Both the position numbers and the translations under genes were made by a program. From assembly GCA_028023455.1 (NCBI GenBank), contig JAQFVV010006293.1, positions 3,295,844 to 3,359,843 of the forward strand: a DNA stretch of 64,000 nt. The letters run 5' to 3'. This stretch comes from Epiperipatus broadwayi (Eukaryota; Onychophora; Udeonychophora; Euonychophora; Peripatidae). Shown here piece after piece: positions 1 through 10,174 of the stretch. Below the pieces are notes generated by a model, which ran no database searches, was not told where the DNA came from, and was given only the letters and a program-made list of their open reading frames with translations. Position 1 is the first letter of the stretch. Each line of letters begins with the position of its first letter.

Positions 1-650
1 CAGGAGAAACAATTTAACAAGGTGGGAAAATTGCCATAATCTTGTCAGACCATGGACTTGCCTTCATGTCCAAAGAATGGAAGGCATGCATTGGAAGACA
101 AGGCATCAAACACATAGCTCTATTCGAAACCCTTAATCCAAACCCTTGTAAGTGGGTAATGAGGGATTAACTACTTGTACAGAACATATATGCCTGATCA
201 CAGGGGTTGGGTGAATCATCACCAGAATGTTACCCAATTTATTAACCATGATAAATGAATCCATAGGATTCACACCATGGTGACTCCACTTCAAAAAACC
301 ATGCCCCATCCTGGTTAAAATCCTGGTACCAATCAACCAGGGATGTATTAGCCAAAAAAAGAATGAGGACAGCTCGATTGCGAATGACAAACGGCGAAAC
401 TCGGAAAGTGTAGGGGAAATACTAACCCCCACACATTCAAGACGAGATCTAGTTTGGGTGCAGGACTCAAAAACAAGTAATATAAACCACAAGGAAAAAC
501 AAAAATTCTTCCCACTATATAAAGGATCATACTATAATCAGTGAAAGTGTGGAAACAATGCATTCTGATTATCCAAGGATGGAAGGGTAAAAGGAACATT
601 TAATGCATGACATCTGAAGCCATATTGCAACCTGCCCCCAGATCCTGGAA
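1..650 (+). pseudogene. Gypsy-type LTR retrotransposon integrase remnant (3' part of pol)
   Basis: Translating the plus strand, with many stops and shifts, gives an integrase-like series. SDHGLAFMSKEW, near base 46, carries the second catalytic Asp of a retroviral-type integrase. A conserved stretch around AKKRMRTARLRM lies near 350-400, and FFPLYK-like residues followed by a terminal 'LKPY'-like segment lie near 500-640. This order matches the C-terminal half of the integrase of Gypsy/412/17.6-type elements: catalytic core, helix-rich linker, then the SH3-like chromatin-binding tail. The 5' part lies outside the window. No LTR could be seen downstream. At least eight in-frame stops show it is dead. 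A long minus-strand frame over 133-492 is a shadow. The family is inferred from motif order; subfamily is uncertain. Confidence 0.6.
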
Positions 651-1110
651 AAATATAAATTATACTTGAACTCAGAGGCCTGTTTTCGAATGACTTCATG
701 AAACTGAATTGGACACAGATTAATAAAAGTATTATGATGATAGTTATTTAGTTAGAGGGGATCAAGATGGATGATTAATTTACCAGGTATTAAGGGCTTA
801 CTTTAATGATTAAATAATAATATGGAATTGCCACTGGAAAATCCAGTAAGTAAATTTTTTTTAAAGTTTTTTTTCCCTGAAAATGAGGGATATGAAGCTG
901 GAAATCTGTTGTGCAGGTTTGCGCTTCACCTAGTGTTGATTATATAAGCATTAGAATGGGTTTGAACCCAAAATATATATAATGACAATAGACAGTAGTA
1001 TATATAGAGACATGTATGGATACACAAACATTTAGTTTTGTCTATGCATTGAACTTGCATACATGCATGCGTATGAGAATTAATATAAGTTATAAAATTT
1101 TGTGTAACAT

Positions 1111-1165
1111 AATAAAGAAAAATATTCACATAAAAGCTACATCTGTAAACTTAGGCATGAGGGTT
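1111..1165 (+). repeat. Short dispersed repeat, copy 1
   Basis: About 55 bases (AATAAAGAAAAATATT, then CATAAAAGCTA, then TGTAAACT-AGGCATGAGG) recur in the same order at 4402-4456 with a few substitutions. This is too short to classify; it may be the conserved core of an old SINE or MITE. Confidence 0.6.
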
Positions 1166-4100
1166 ACATTTGCTCCTTCTCCATTTAGAAATAAAATTGA
1201 GTCAATTTAGAATAAACATCACTTGATTTTATTTCTACTCTAAAAAAAATTTTTTTTTAATTTTATAATAATGTCATACTTCTTTGAAAACAGACTTACA
1301 ACTTGAAAACTGTCATTTTAGTCTAGATATAATTTACAAATCCATCACATTGTATACATAAAAAAATTTGTTTCCATTCCATTAAAATTATTTATTGGAC
1401 CTGATCATCCACCTGCCATGCTGATATGAACAAAGACATCTTCCCCTAACAGTGATTGTATCATGCAAAATAAATACCAAGAGAGCTATCTCAAGCAGAA
1501 ATATATAAAAAAATCATATATGAACAATATATTTAAATAGCCTTGCTCTATAATAAGACTTAGAGGATAATAAATATAAAACTATATCTGGTCACTTATG
1601 AGATTTAGAGGTTGATAAATATACTATGCTTAATTCACTTTTGAGAATTAGAGACTAACAAATATAAATATAACATGGGAAGAATGCCGAGATAAGGACT
1701 GAAGTATCAATAAAACATGACAATCTCAAAATAATGAAAACCTCTCCATCATTAGTACAGAAAGTGGCATGATCAACTATCAATAACTTTATAAAATTAA
1801 TTTTGGTTTCAATTATGTAGTATCATATGCTTTAGCAAATAGCATTATTATACCTTGTTAATTTATCATGACTTCTTTGTCAACCATTGTTAAATTTGAA
1901 TGGTACAGTTCATTTTTTAAAACTAATCATTTTTATTGATGCTCAGTAGTATTTACTTTTAAAATGTGTATTATATAATTACTCTCCTATATCATGCACC
2001 TGTTAGCAAGTCTAAAGTCATCAGCTTAGAGGCCATGCTTATTTATAGAAAGATTAAACTTTTCCTCTCTAAATATTTTTATATTAGGATGCAGGCCCTC
2101 ACCTGGAATGACTTGAAATACTTTTTATTTATTATATGGTAACTCTGATTTATCTTTAGAAAACATTAATATTTTATTTTGTGCTTTTTAGCTCTACTTT
2201 TTGTTTTTGTTTTCACATAATGAGTTCTTGAATTTAATTTCTTATTGAACCATGTACTAGCTTAATTATTTGTCTTAACTCTGTATTTCTCTTCTCTTGT
2301 TCTCTCATTTTTAATCTTGGTGGTTTCCCAGTACTTCTTTTATACATCCTACCAAGTAAAATTGTATTATATAATGCTATTAATTTGATTTTTTTGATCA
2401 TCTATTTTTGATATTTAAATAACTTTATTCATTTTCCCAATCAGAAATTTCTTTACCTTTATTATGTGTGAATTTGGATACATGGCATCACTCTCTAAGG
2501 CTTCTGTCTTAACTTTAAAGTTATTTAGAATATTACTGTATTGAACATTTTAAATTAATGCAGTCAGGCATTTATCATAAGCTATTTATATGTTTCATCA
2601 AACTTAGATTAATATCTACTTGTGATTCTAAAATTATATCACAAATAGCTTTATCTATTTGCTCAGCTACCACAACTTTTCTTTATTATTTTCTCATCTA
2701 CCAACTGGGCTCTATCATCTTTTATTTCTGTAACAATATTTTCCTTGTTTTTTAAATTCTTTATTGTTGTTTTATTTGTAAAGTCTTTCAATTCTTTGTT
2801 CTTCCATTTGCCTTTTCAATTCTGTGAACATAGTTTTTATAATCTCATTATGTGTTTTAATATCATCCCTTTGTTTTTCCAGGTTTTATTCAATTCTGTG
2901 AACATCTAATAACCATGATCATAATTTGTCTCAAAGAGACCTTAATTTCATTTCCCTGAGCTTCCATTTTTGTTTTAGTTCAGGCAATCATATATATAAA
3001 TTATAATAAAACTAGATTGACCACTTTTCTATAACAATTTAAAATGTATATAAAACTTACAATTTTCTTCTCTTATTTATTTATCAATTAGAATGCCTCC
3101 CCTTAGTCTTTCTAAAACTATAATTTACTTTAATTTTAATGCCTTATTTTATTTCTTTGCATACTATTAGTTCTACCAATCGACTATCACTATAAGTTTA
3201 TAGGTTGATTTTTATTTATAATAAAATATTATATTTCTCATTCAATCAAGTATTTCATATTTTAATGGCTAATTTATTATTTTTTTGTTCAAATACTAAT
3301 AAAAAAATTTTTTTAAACTAAACTGGTTTCCATCTCAGTTTGTTTTGATCAAAATAATCCTAGAACAAGGTCCCAAATGTAATAGTAACCACCCTTTTTT
3401 ACAATTGATAATAATAAAATTATCAATAAAATGAAAACGCAATATTCAAAAATTAATTTTGTCTAGGAGAATAAAGATAACTAATAGGCGACCATATACA
3501 TGGTGGAATGACTAAACAATTTTATTTTTATCTGACCAATTATCTTCCCTGATCACTACCTTTCTCCACCTTAATACTATTAAATGACAAAATGAATAAT
3601 TGGCTTGGACTTTGTATGAAAAATAAGCAACAAAATTATTAACAACTTTAATTAACAAATAAAATAATAGTAATAAAATATTTACATTTAAAGTTATATA
3701 AAAAGCACACATGAAAGGAAAAATCATTGTGGTTTTATAATAATTCAACAAGAAAGGCTTAATTACCATGACATTTTTGTGATCTCACATATATTTTTGT
3801 CTTCATGAATGTAGATATATAATCATTAATTTTACATTTCTGCTAGCAATATTAACATTTTAACTTCTTTTGATTCATTCCATGGCAATTTTCTTATGAG
3901 AGTTTCCATTATAATTTTCCTATTAGGGTTTCCCAGACAATGCATCCAAATAAGTAGATTTACAAACTAATTCATAGAAGAATAGTTCTATGTGCAATTT
4001 AACTGGCAACTTTTCTTCTTATAGTAAATATGTGTCACATCAGATAACAGGATGAATCAAAGTTAATTCAAAGGCATTCCTTGCTACATAATGGAAAGGC

Positions 4101-4401
4101 ATTCTGGAGCTGTATTCCGGAAAATGCATAACTTTTACTTCAATAATCATTACAATTTTTACTGACTCCTATCCAGAAAGTGATTCTATGAAGTAACAGT
4201 CATTCCCATCTTTTTTTAAAGCAGATGATCAAAGAGAGCTTCTGTGACTGGTTTCTATAGCAATATTATTTATTTAAAAAAACCCAGTAATTCTTTATTT
4301 TAAAATAAAAATGATAATACATTTTACTTTTCACAATTATCATTAATATTTTTTAAATGCTTTCTAATTTATTTACACATGACTTTTAATATTCTGTAAT
4401 A

Positions 4402-4456
4402 TATAATAAAGAAAAATATTTGCATAAAAGCTATGCCTGTAAACTCAGGCATGAGG
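4402..4456 (+). repeat. Short dispersed repeat, copy 2
   Basis: Same orientation as the copy at 1111-1165, sharing AATAAAGAAAAATATT and the AAAGCTA / TGTAAACTCAGGCATGAGG blocks. It ends about 20 bases before the TA-flanked transposon at 4475, so it may lie in the flank that element inserted into. Confidence 0.6.
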
Positions 4457-4474
4457 ATTATAATATTTTTTTAA

Positions 4475-5674
4475 TACACCCGAGTCTCATTTTACGTGAT
4501 AGATAGGTTCCTCAGAAAACATGCGCAAACGAAATCGCACAAAAATAGACGTAACTTACATTGAAAAAGGGGGGATACGGTCTGTGATTTTTCAAAATTC
4601 ACATAAAAGCAAAGCACCAACATAAAATTACTTTAAAATTCACGCAAAAAAAAAATAAGGAAATAAAATATGACTAATAAAAAATTTCAAATTTGAAAAA
4701 AATTGATACAAGACAAACTTTTTTTAACTATAATATTTAATATTATTCAAAATAATATATTTTTATGCATAATTTACAGTACAGTAATTTACATTTTTTT
4801 ATACACATTTTAATTATTATCGCTATATGCCCCAAAACACGTTCATTTGTAAACTAGTAAAAAATCAGATTCTCATGTGATGTGATGTATTTGGCTTCTC
4901 CTTAAATAAAGTCAAGAATATCGCAGCAATTATTCTCACAAGAGGAAATACAACTAGCGCCAAGTTCACTCTCATGTGTTAATGGTTTTCTGTTGACGAC
5001 GACGATGATTTTATTAATTGTTTATGAACTTATACTTATGATAATAAAAAGACATTTATTCACCACTGCTGGGAAAAATTTAATTAAAACTAACAACTAA
5101 AAATTAAATTCTTATTTTTGTCTTTAATTTTCAATTCCGTTTAAAAATCAAATTTAGTTTTACATCACATTAATTTCAAGTTACCCGTAAGTAATTTTGA
5201 AATTGTTGATTACAATTAAAAATCACATTTTAATTTTTAATTGTGCCCACTGCTATTACTGACCTTTTAAAAATAAACTTGTGGACACTAAAGGATTAAT
5301 AATTGATTACGTTCTTTTTTAAAAAGCAAAAACAGAATGTGATTTAAAATGTAAAATTAACACGCACAATGTTTGAACAAATTTACATTATAATCTTGTA
5401 AAATTTAATGTGTGTATACATAAAATGTGGAAATCATGATTTTAATTTCATTATTGCATAAAATCTTACTATTATAAAGCACTGAAAATATTGAAATTAC
5501 TAAGATGAAAGTAGAATTCCAATAATGTGCTATTACTTTCAATATAATGTAAGTGCGCGAAATTTATTATTTAAAGTAATAGCGCATTATCGGAGGTCGA
5601 CTTCCGGTGAAACATGAATCGCGTAACTTCAAAATCGTGTTAAATAAGTCTGCAAAAAAAGAGACCCAGGTGTA
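4475..5674. mobile_element. Non-autonomous TA-flanked DNA transposon (Tc1/mariner or pogo-like)
   Basis: The left end reads TACACCCGAGTCTC and the right end GAGACCCAGGTGTA. The reverse complement of the right end is TACACCTGGGTCTC, so 12 of 14 terminal positions match. The flanking dinucleotide is TA on both sides, as expected for Tc1/mariner/pogo transposases. Subterminal sequence on the left (ACGTGATAGATAGGTTCC, then short GC-containing blocks such as AAATCGCAC) resembles the 'GGTTCC' subterminal pattern of pogo/Tigger-like elements, and the right side has a comparable AATCGCGTAACTTC block. About 1.2 kb long; no transposase frame is visible, so it is non-autonomous or decayed. A 70-bp hairpin at 5521-5590 lies inside. 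Confidence 0.6.
5521..5590. repeat. Near-perfect 70-bp inverted repeat
   Basis: AATAATGTGCTATTACTTT at the left is answered by AAAGTAATAGCGCATTAT at the right, with about 34 bases between. It lies near the right end of the 4475-5674 transposon. It may be a small nested palindromic element or part of the transposon's subterminal structure. Confidence 0.7.
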
Positions 5675-6689
5675 TATTACAAATTCCATATAATTTCAAT
5701 ATTTTACTGTATATACACATATAAGCTATATACATATATCGTACTAGAAATAGAATTCAAGTTAAAAAGTTTTAATTAATAAATTAAAGTCTCAAATTAA
5801 CAGGATAAACAAATATCCTAGATATTATCTCTAATAAGTTAATAAAAATTTCTAAGTTTTTCCCCTTTCTGCAAAATTTGCTCATAATAAAGTATTTAAT
5901 AAAACCGATATTACTGGATATCAATTTCAATAAATGATTCACATTTATATAATAATTTTTCCTTATCTAATATGTTTTAACCCATATTATACCCTAAAGA
6001 ACTATAGCAAAAAATTGATTAAACCTGAGAATGAAGAACAACAACTCTTGTGTTCTAACTAGTGCTTATCAAATAATCTTAAACAAACAATGATGTGAAG
6101 TTCAGCCCCCCACAATTTGCTGTCTCTTTTTAACTCTTAAAACTAACATGACAATAATATAATATTTCATAGAAAGGCAAAATCATTAAATCTAGCATAA
6201 ACAATTTAAATGAAAGAATGTTAATCAAAGAATGTGACAATAATGTAAGTTGTTTAATTAGAAAAAAAGTTCGTTTAAAAAAGTCTTTTATTTGATTACT
6301 TAGGATTATAGAAGAATATCAGTTCAGCATTTATCAGGTTTCCATGTAATTATAGTTTAAATATTTTCTTCTATGTATATTTTACTTTAGAGCTCTATAT
6401 AAGTTCACAGTTAAGATTTATAGTGCAGGATTCTAGGTTTTCCTTAGTTATATTTAATAATTTTGTCACAATCAAGTTTTCCACAAATTTAAAAGTTGAT
6501 TTTTATCAATTGATTTCCATCAGTGGAAGTCATTAATAGGGGATGAACATATAGTTAGCTAGAATTTCCTGGGAACATTTATATTGAAGTTGGTTCTACC
6601 CAGAGAATAACTCCCAAAAGCAAACTATCCAGTCATACAAAAGTTTGATGCAATTAAATAAGTTTTTACTTATTTAGTGAGTTCAAGTT
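5675..6689. other. AT-rich DNA, nothing recognised
   Basis: No coding frame above noise, no tRNA-like boxes and no inverted repeat was found. Confidence 0.4.
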
Positions 6690-6935
6690 TCACACTCTTA
6701 GGTTAAAATGCTTGAAACTGGCTTATTTGTATAGAAATTTAAGTAGAGATGGTGGAACCATCATTTTCTGTAAAATCGTTGTCTTGTGTTTTGACTTGAA
6801 AGTTCCCTGTGCAGTCATTATTGCATCTGATTGGCTGTCATATAAGCATTTTCAAGGCGCATCTGACAAAGGGTTTCAGCCTTTTACGTTATCATTGTCA
6901 TATATTATAACTACAAATGTGGAAGACTAGCATGA
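6690..6935 (-). repeat. Repeat family C, solo copy
   Basis: Read on the minus strand, this carries ATGACAGCCAATCA (a CCAAT-box-like core), then AATGACTGCACA, then CTCTACTTAAATTT, a TATA-like A/T block and AATAAGCCAG, ending in AAGCATTTTAA. The same blocks occur in the same order in the 56.6-57.4 kb cluster. The CCAAT core followed roughly 120 bases later by a TATA-like block resembles a Pol II promoter, so the unit could be a solo LTR or a promoter-bearing non-autonomous element. The 72-codon plus-strand frame over 6712-6930 is probably accidental, since it is not preserved in the other copies. Confidence 0.6.
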
Positions 6936-7317
6936 AGAATAAAACATTGATTTTGTTACTAGGCTATTTATATTAAATTTTTTTATCTAATGGTATTTTA
7001 ATACCTTAATTACTGAGGAAAGTCATTAAAACAAATTATTATTTCTTGATTAAAGAAAGATTTATAATAATATGTACAGCAATGTATAATTAAAGATTAC
7101 ACATAAACCAGATTATAATTTTGATATTGAAATTAATTAGTTTTTGATAATAATATCTACAATATAAATTTACTTTGACTTCCAAATTTTAATTATGTAG
7201 CATTTTTAAAATAAATATTTTATCTTTTTATTTTTGATAGAGAATTACGTTTTTTTTTATTCTTATAAGAAAAGCTTTCTAAAATATAATAATTTTACTA
7301 AAAAATTTAAATATTGA
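6936..7317. other. AT-rich spacer
   Basis: Nothing was recognised between the family C solo copy and the family A cluster. Confidence 0.4.
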
Positions 7318-7740
7318 GGGAGTTTGAACTCAGACTTTTACACGACCCTCAACTATCCATGCTATCTCATACTGCTGACACACTTGGTCATACACATGTT
7401 GAAAAGATAAATAATCATCAATATATGTGTTAGTGCTAAACCAGGACTCGTCAGTTGGTCCAGATTATCATTTCCACACATATATAAAATCAATACTCAG
7501 CCTATTTTAAGATAGCCAATATTCATACTTTAAAGAACAGGCTTCAATCCACTCCACACCAGAACTTTTCAGTCCATTTCATTGAAAATCTGATGATGGA
7601 ACACTCAAAGTCCAGATTGATGCCAACCTTCTCATCCTACCCATGTTGATCCTAAGTCACTCTGTCTCTTCATACAAGGACATAATCCATTTACATACAT
7701 ATACAAGGGATAGACAGACTTTACAGCACTATATTATATG
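7318..7740 (+). repeat. Repeat family A cluster 1: forward unit F, start-truncated
   Basis: It begins at GTTTGAACTCAGAC and runs through CTCAACTATCCATGCTATCTC, GGTCCAGATTATCATTT, TTCATTGAAAATCTGATGATGG and CTACCCATGTTGATC to TTACAGCACTATATTATATG. It lacks the ~58-base leader (AATTTTTTCTACAGTACAGG onward) that the following unit has. The same sequence is present in direct orientation at 7741-8095 and reversed at 8096-8586. The reverse strand of the leading edge (GAGTTCAAAC preceded by TAGCATGGATAGTTGAGG) resembles tRNA B and A boxes about 44 bases apart, so a SINE relation is possible. Confidence 0.75.
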
Positions 7741-8095
7741 AATTTTTTCTACAGTACAGGCTTTTTTATACCTGCACTCCAATATGTAATATATAGGGGA
7801 TTTGAACTCAGACTTTCACATAACCCTCAACTATCCATGCTGTCTCTTACTACTGACACACTTGATCACACAGTGTCAAAAAGATAATCACCAATGTACA
7901 TATTTTGTGCTAAATCAGCACTCATCAGTTGATCCAGATTATCATTTTCACATATATATACAATCAATGCTCAGCCTATATTAATTATGGCCAATCTTCA
8001 TACTTTAATGGATAGGATTCAATCCACTGCACCCCACAACTCTTCAGCCATTCATTTCATTGAAAATCTATGATGAAACACTCAAAGCCCACATT
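7741..8095 (+). repeat. Repeat family A cluster 1: forward unit f, end-truncated
   Basis: It starts with the leader AATTTTTTCTACAGTACAGG, then TTTGAACTCAGACTTTCACA, and follows unit F base for base with mismatches until CTCAAAGCCCACATT. There it stops and the inverted unit begins. The tail from the CCAACCTTCTC block onward is missing. The 60-codon plus-strand frame at 7802-7984 is an accidental frame in the repeat. Confidence 0.75.
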
Positions 8096-8586
8096 CGTAT
8101 ATTAAATATAGTGCTGTAAGGTCTGCCTATCCCTTGTATATGTATGTAAATGGATTATGTCTGGTACATGAGGGATCAGAGTGACTTATGGTCAACATGG
8201 GTAGGATGAGAAGGTTGGCACCAATGTGGGCTTTGAGCATTCCATCATCAGATTTTCAATGAAATGGATGGCTGAAGATTTGTGGAATGGAATGAATTGA
8301 AGCTTGTCCATTAAAGTATGAAGAATGGCTATCTTAATATAGGCTGAGCATTGAATGTATATATGTGTGGAAATGATAATCTGGACCAACTGACGGGTGC
8401 TGGTTTATCATGAATACATATATTGGTGATTATTTATCTTTTCGACATGTGGGTGATCAAGTGTGTCAGCAGTATGAGATAGCATGGATAGTTGAGGGTC
8501 GTATGAAAGACTTGAGTTCAAACAATCTATATATTACATATTGGAGTGCAGGTATGAAAAAGCCTGTACTGAAGGGAAAAAATTCA
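8096..8586 (-). repeat. Repeat family A cluster 1: full-length inverted unit R
   Basis: It is the reverse complement of the whole unit: it opens with the unit's end (ATATAGTGCTGTAAGG) and closes with the reversed leader (CTGCAGG-like TGGAGTGCAGG, then AAGCCTGTACTG). It is the only unit of the three with both ends. Together with 7318-8095 it forms a palindrome with arms of roughly 350-450 bases. Frames over 8192-8733 lie within the repeat and do not look like a real protein. Confidence 0.75.
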
Positions 8587-8984
8587 TTTATTAAAAAATT
8601 TAAAGTAAATTTTTTGTACATAAATTGTATGTGTATCTCTATATCCATATATTTTCAGGATTTAATCCTATTGAATAAAATCTTACTTTGTCAGATTGAG
8701 CTGACTGTACTATTTTTTAGTTTTAATATGTAGCATTCAATTAATCTCCTTTCTTCCTAACTACCTGACATAATAATTATAAAAAAAATTATTATTCAAA
8801 AGGCAAAATCTACATATATGTAATGTTCTATCATTAACACTCGTATATATATTATCCTGGGGCGAGTAATAAGACATTGCTAAAAGATTTTTTTGCATTA
8901 AAATAATATACATGTGAAATAATCTAGTTAGATGGTATATATTTATTTATATAAAAAAACATTTTTTATTTTACGAAAATATGA
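8587..8984. other. AT-rich spacer
   Basis: Nothing was recognised between the family A cluster and the SINE. Confidence 0.4.
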
Positions 8985-9205
8985 TAAGCAGTTACACAAA
9001 TTGCTCAATTGAAGAGCATTGTCTTAAAATTTAATATTAAAGAATCTAAAAGTCCAGGTTCGATTTCCATGCTATTACTGTCACTAGTCAAACCAGTAAC
9101 ATCTGAAAAAAAGTAAATAATGTCATTCGAAACATTGTGTATAAACTAACCTGTGTGCTATTACTAACAGTTGAATGTAATTGGATAATTTTAATAAAGT
9201 TAATT
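8985..9205 (+). mobile_element. tRNA-derived SINE, copy 1 (degenerate)
   Basis: A box region: GCTCAATTGAAGAGCATTG at about 9003. B box region: AGGTTCGATTTCC at 9055-9067. Between them, GTCTTAAAATTTAATATTAAAG matches the copy at 16401. The body (CACTAGTCAAACCAGTAACA, TGTCATTCGAAACATTGTG, ACCTGTGTGCTATTA, ending near AATAAAGTT) is also shared with that copy. The anticodon-loop-like CTTAAAA would read UAA, which suggests a tRNA-Leu ancestor. It is transcribed by Pol III if active, and moved by a LINE partner not identified here. Confidence 0.7.
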
Positions 9206-10166
9206 TTTTCTGAAGACATTCAATATTTAATACTTAGATGATGCAAATAATTCAACATATAAATACCAATACACTAACTATTCATTAAGAAAATGAAACT
9301 TACACATGTAAAATATTAGTCATTATACGGCCAATTTTAACATTGTAAATTGGAATAATAAGACTTGCCCTATCAGATTAGAAAAACCTACTTCGTTAGC
9401 TAAATCAAACAATTAAACATCAATGCTGCAAATGAAAATGTAATAGAATCTTACTTTATATAAAGCAGATTTTGTTTGCTTAGTCTTTCTTTAGGGGGCG
9501 GGGGTGTTTATATATATATATTTTTAATTCCATTTTCCCTGGCTTTTTATATTTGATTTGTGTATGGAAAACAAGGACTTTGAACACACCATTATCAGAT
9601 TTTCAATGAGATGAATGGCTGAAGAGTGAAGAAGATTGAAACCTGTCCATTAAAGTTTGAAGATTTGCTATCTTAATATAAAACAAGCACTGATTATATA
9701 TATATGTGTGTGAGATGATTTTTTTTTTTTTTTGCTAAATGTAATAATTTTTAGTCAATAAGATATTATGGTTAGATAGAACTTACAATAAATTTAAATT
9801 TTTACAAACTTTACAGTTATATATATATATATGTGTGTGTATGAACATATACTTTAGATTCATCCACATTTAACAAATATTAAAATTATAACATTTTGAT
9901 TGCATCTCATTAGTCATTTCCTGAATAGTAGATTTCATTCCAAAATGTTGCAGTGATTCTTGGAAATTAGATATATATATTCATTTTTTTATTCATGGAA
10001 ATTTTTGCTTTTATATATATAAAGAATGTTATTTGCTCTTTTTTTAGAAGTGATAAATATATATAATCATTAATGGAATAAAATGCATTTTAGTCAAATA
10101 GAAACTTAATGCCAGTTTTTTTTTTTTTTTTTAATCTCTCCAATTGAATTAAATATGTATATAATG
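9206..10166. other. AT-rich DNA with TA/TG microsatellite patches
   Basis: Short runs of TA followed by TG occur near 9510-9525, 9695-9715 and 9820-9840. Apart from the family A fragment at 9573-9716, nothing was recognised. Confidence 0.4.
9573..9716 (-). repeat. Repeat family A fragment
   Basis: TTTTCAATGAGATGAATGGCT, CCTGTCCATTAAAGTTTGAAG, TTGCTATCTTAATATAAA and GCACTGATTATATATAT match the inverted unit at 8096-8586 over its middle part only. Both ends of the unit are missing. Confidence 0.7.
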
Positions 10167-10174
10167 ATCTATTA

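Larger units (their letters stand above)
651..4474. other. AT-rich non-coding DNA, no gene recognised
   Basis: No convincing coding frame, RNA gene or complete transposon was seen. Plus-strand frames of 60-85 codons here have low-complexity composition and no family motif. Around 2000-3300 the plus strand is visibly T- and C-rich. The only structure noted is one member of a short repeat at 1111-1165, with a second copy at 4402-4456. Confidence 0.5.

Noticed and set aside
133-492. 119-codon minus-strand frame
   Set aside because: Antisense shadow of the Gypsy integrase remnant, which reads on the plus strand with family motifs.
7590-9640. Hammerhead ribozyme cores in repeat family A (CTGATGA and CTGAAGA words)
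   Set aside because: No GAAA at the right place with a pairing stem II, and the words are not conserved among the copies. A covariance-model scan would decide.
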